Below, one piece after another: positions 20,705-22,688 of a stretch of DNA of 22,688 nt. Source of the DNA: Mesostigma viride (taxonomy: Eukaryota; Streptophyta; Mesostigmatophyceae; Mesostigmatales; Mesostigmataceae). Within the stretch, counting starts at the first letter, position 1, and each line of letters starts with the position of its first letter. The DNA lies in the NCBI GenBank assembly GCA_009746045.1, contig RPFO01002206.1, forward strand, positions 64,001 to 86,688. Direction: 5' to 3'. The notes beneath the pieces were generated by a model. That model searched no databases and had not been told where the DNA came from. It was given only the letters and a program-made list of their open reading frames with translations. Both the position numbers and the translations under genes were made by a program.

Positions 20705-21175
20705 CTAAGCTGGGGCTTCTGGAGTCGCTGGGGCCGCGGGGGTCGCCTGCCAGGGCTTGTGGCCGACGTAGATGGCCGCCCCCTTCCAATACACCGGCTG
20801 GCCCGCCTTGGTCTGCCGGAGCTGGAGGTAGGTCGGCCATAGCTCCCGTCGCCGTTGTTGCTGCGCCAGGGTCAGGTCGTCGTCAAGGGTGAAGAGAGTC
20901 TTCTCGAGCCGCTTGCGGCGTCTGAGAAAAGAAATCTTGTCCGCCGGGGTCTTAAAGGTGAGAAGGAGCGGGGGCGGCCCTGCCTTACCCCGCGCGCGGG
21001 GAAGGCGGTGGGCGGCCAGCTTGATCTCACCAGTAAGGCCCATGCGATCAAGGATTTCTCTCTCAAAAGCACGCGCAAGCGTCTCGGAATTCTCACCTTC
21101 CTCCATCTTGAGATTCTTGACAATGACGTTAACCCCTAAATGGTCTGAGATCCTGCCGATAAATCGGCTGGATCT
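20705..21175 (-). pseudogene. LINE ORF1-like RNA-binding fragment
   Basis: On the minus strand a frame opens after a stop near 21178. NVIVKNLKMEEGE looks like the first strand of an RRM-type fold as in L1-like ORF1 proteins. LLLTFKTPADKISFLRRRKRL gives the second conserved strand and basic helix (quoted to its core: LLLTFKTPADK), and KAGQPVYWKGAAIYV near the end fits the C-terminal RNA-binding region. ATG at 21106 is the first Met but the similarity starts upstream of it. There is no zinc knuckle and no upstream start region. The orientation is that of the RT relic, so both may come from one family. Assignment is by pattern only. Confidence 0.55.
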
Positions 21176-22688
21176 TCACAATTTTGCAAACCAGATGCCA
21201 TCCAACCTACCCATATCCAATGGCTGTCCTTGGGGGCCAAGCATGTCCATGAGTTGCCCTTCGGGTTGGTATATCACAACCTTACATATATGCAGGGTAG
21301 GCCATATATAACTGCCGTCAAAGTCAGGGGGGTCATGACGCGCGTTTTCATTTTTGGTAGAATGTGCATTTTGAATTATGTTATAAGACCTAGGCACCTA
21401 CCACTTCAGGGATGATAAAAAATTAGTTCCTGAACAGTTTGAGCCATTGGGGTCATCATTTGGGTGGGTATACCAGCAGTTACACTCAGTACAGCCCATA
21501 GGGGTACCGTTGGTAAAAAGCAACCAAGGGGGTAGGGGTGGGCATACTACCTACTAATATGGCCACCAACCATGCCAAACAATACATTTCCCTTCCACAA
21601 TGATGGGGAAACATAACTGCATCATCACACTGCCCTTACATGGCACCTATGTGCAGGTGCCACCTTGTCCATGCACGTACGTAGGTAACGTGGTACGGAT
21701 ACCCTACGCAAGGCATGCATTCTAGGAGGCAGCCACCAACAAACTAGTGATGTTGAGCCTATTTCAGCCTGCCCTAGCAAGGATAAACTAGGCCTAAGCT
21801 GCTATAGCTTGCCAGGTGATGGCCAGCACACCTGGTGGCAGATGGTGTCAATGGGAAGCTTTTACTCACCAGTTACGTGCTTGATGATGCCACAGAGACC
21901 AGCCAACTGCCTCACACTCATGCAATATGTGTATGGGAAATGTATAACAAACATATATGGAGGTATTCAAACCCATACAGCCTCTAAAACTTATCACCAT
22001 CACCCTGTGGCAGGTCAACTGACTGAGGGAAGCATCTAAGAAGGGTGTTTTAGAAAGGGGCCAGGCCAGGGTCAAGAAAGAGCATGAATAATGAAAAAAG
22101 AATGTGCTACACAAGCTAGAACGTATATATAAACGTCAAACATCGATAGGAAAACGATGATTAAGCTTTACCAGGCATGGATGGCGTTACCTTGGCCCAG
22201 GCGGTGGCCGCAAAATGGCGCATTTCGGCACACCAAAGTTGTGCAGCATGGTCGCTGGATCCGGCGATTTCTGGCCACCCTTGCACGTTTACGACTACTA
22301 TGTATCATAAAAAGTACAAAGAAACCAATGTATCCTTTAAAATACGCCGGAAAGGTATTGCTGTCAACGTTTCTATCGTCCGGCCTGATCGCAGTTATTT
22401 CCAGCAAGAACGCTGCCGACACCTATCAAATGGCATTCCCGCGAACCAAAAATTGGCCTGTATGATCTTTAGGACGTATAAAATCAATTTCCTAAGTTTG
22501 GACAGAAAATTCGAACGCAAACGTAAATGCCATGCGTGGCGCAAGCCGCCATGAGGTCGTCGTTTTCCGGAATGCACGTTGTACGTGAAAAAGTACCCTG
22601 ACCCCTTGTACTTTGACCGGCCAGAACACCTCTATAACTTTGTCAAAAGTATGCAAACCCTAGTACCATGCTGTGAAGAATTTTATAA
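21176..22688. other. No convincing gene; possible TATA box and small ORF at 22125-22554
   Basis: The stretch is mixed in composition and has only short ORFs. TATATAAA at 22125-22132 is followed by ATG at 22157 and at 22177; the second opens a 125-codon frame to 22554 with a basic C-terminus, but I recognise nothing in it and no splice or coding signal backs it. Confidence 0.4.

Overview
The window is nuclear DNA of a eukaryote. It has spliceosomal introns with GT-AG borders and plausible branch points, a LINE relic, a tyrosine-recombinase retrotransposon and very long microsatellites. A green alga is a reasonable guess: TGTAA, the usual chlorophyte poly(A) signal, lies 28 nt after the stop of the spliced gene and inside the retrotransposon's end repeats, and retrotransposons of this type are known from volvocine algae. 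This assignment is weak. I see no bacterial operon, rRNA, tRNA or CRISPR array.

Layout. 1-2905 is an almost pure (CCTTGT)n array with CCTCGT variant blocks. 2906-8235 is a complete-looking PAT/TOC/Ngaro-type retrotransposon with split direct repeats (A1 - gag - pol - B1A2 - B2). It sits in the hexamer array so exactly that the two flanks rejoin in register with no target duplication. Its pol carries RT, RNase H, a 2A-like GDVHPNPGP stretch and a tyrosine recombinase, and is broken once in a G6 run next to the recombinase HxxRH motif. 8236-8312 is the rest of the hexamer array. 8325-8893 and 10108-10690 are two arrays of a 45-46 bp unit centred on the perfect palindrome CCAACGGCCGTTGG. They fill the introns of an unrecognised plus-strand gene whose visible exons are 8944-10065, 10773-13067 and 13187-14003. 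Diverged copies of the same unit also lie inside two of its exons. 14004-15900 is non-coding and holds about six copies of a 176-183 bp tandem repeat. 15926-17890 is a run of tetranucleotide arrays: (CCCA)n, (CGCA)n, (CCCT)n and a short CATT/CATG-like tail. 18800-20250 (minus) is a decayed LINE reverse transcriptase, and 20705-21175 (minus) is a LINE ORF1-like RNA-binding fragment. The rest shows no convincing gene.

A thread through the coding regions: the reading-frame breaks in the retrotransposon and the spliced gene fall in poly-G runs, and each would be mended by one more base. This looks more like systematic homopolymer under-calling (or slippage) than independent decay. The LINE relic is different: its breaks are ordinary ones and it looks truly dead.

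Most worth a second look: the palindromic unit shared by introns and exons of one gene, the 2A-like motif between RNase H and recombinase, and the scarless insertion of the retrotransposon in a hexanucleotide satellite.
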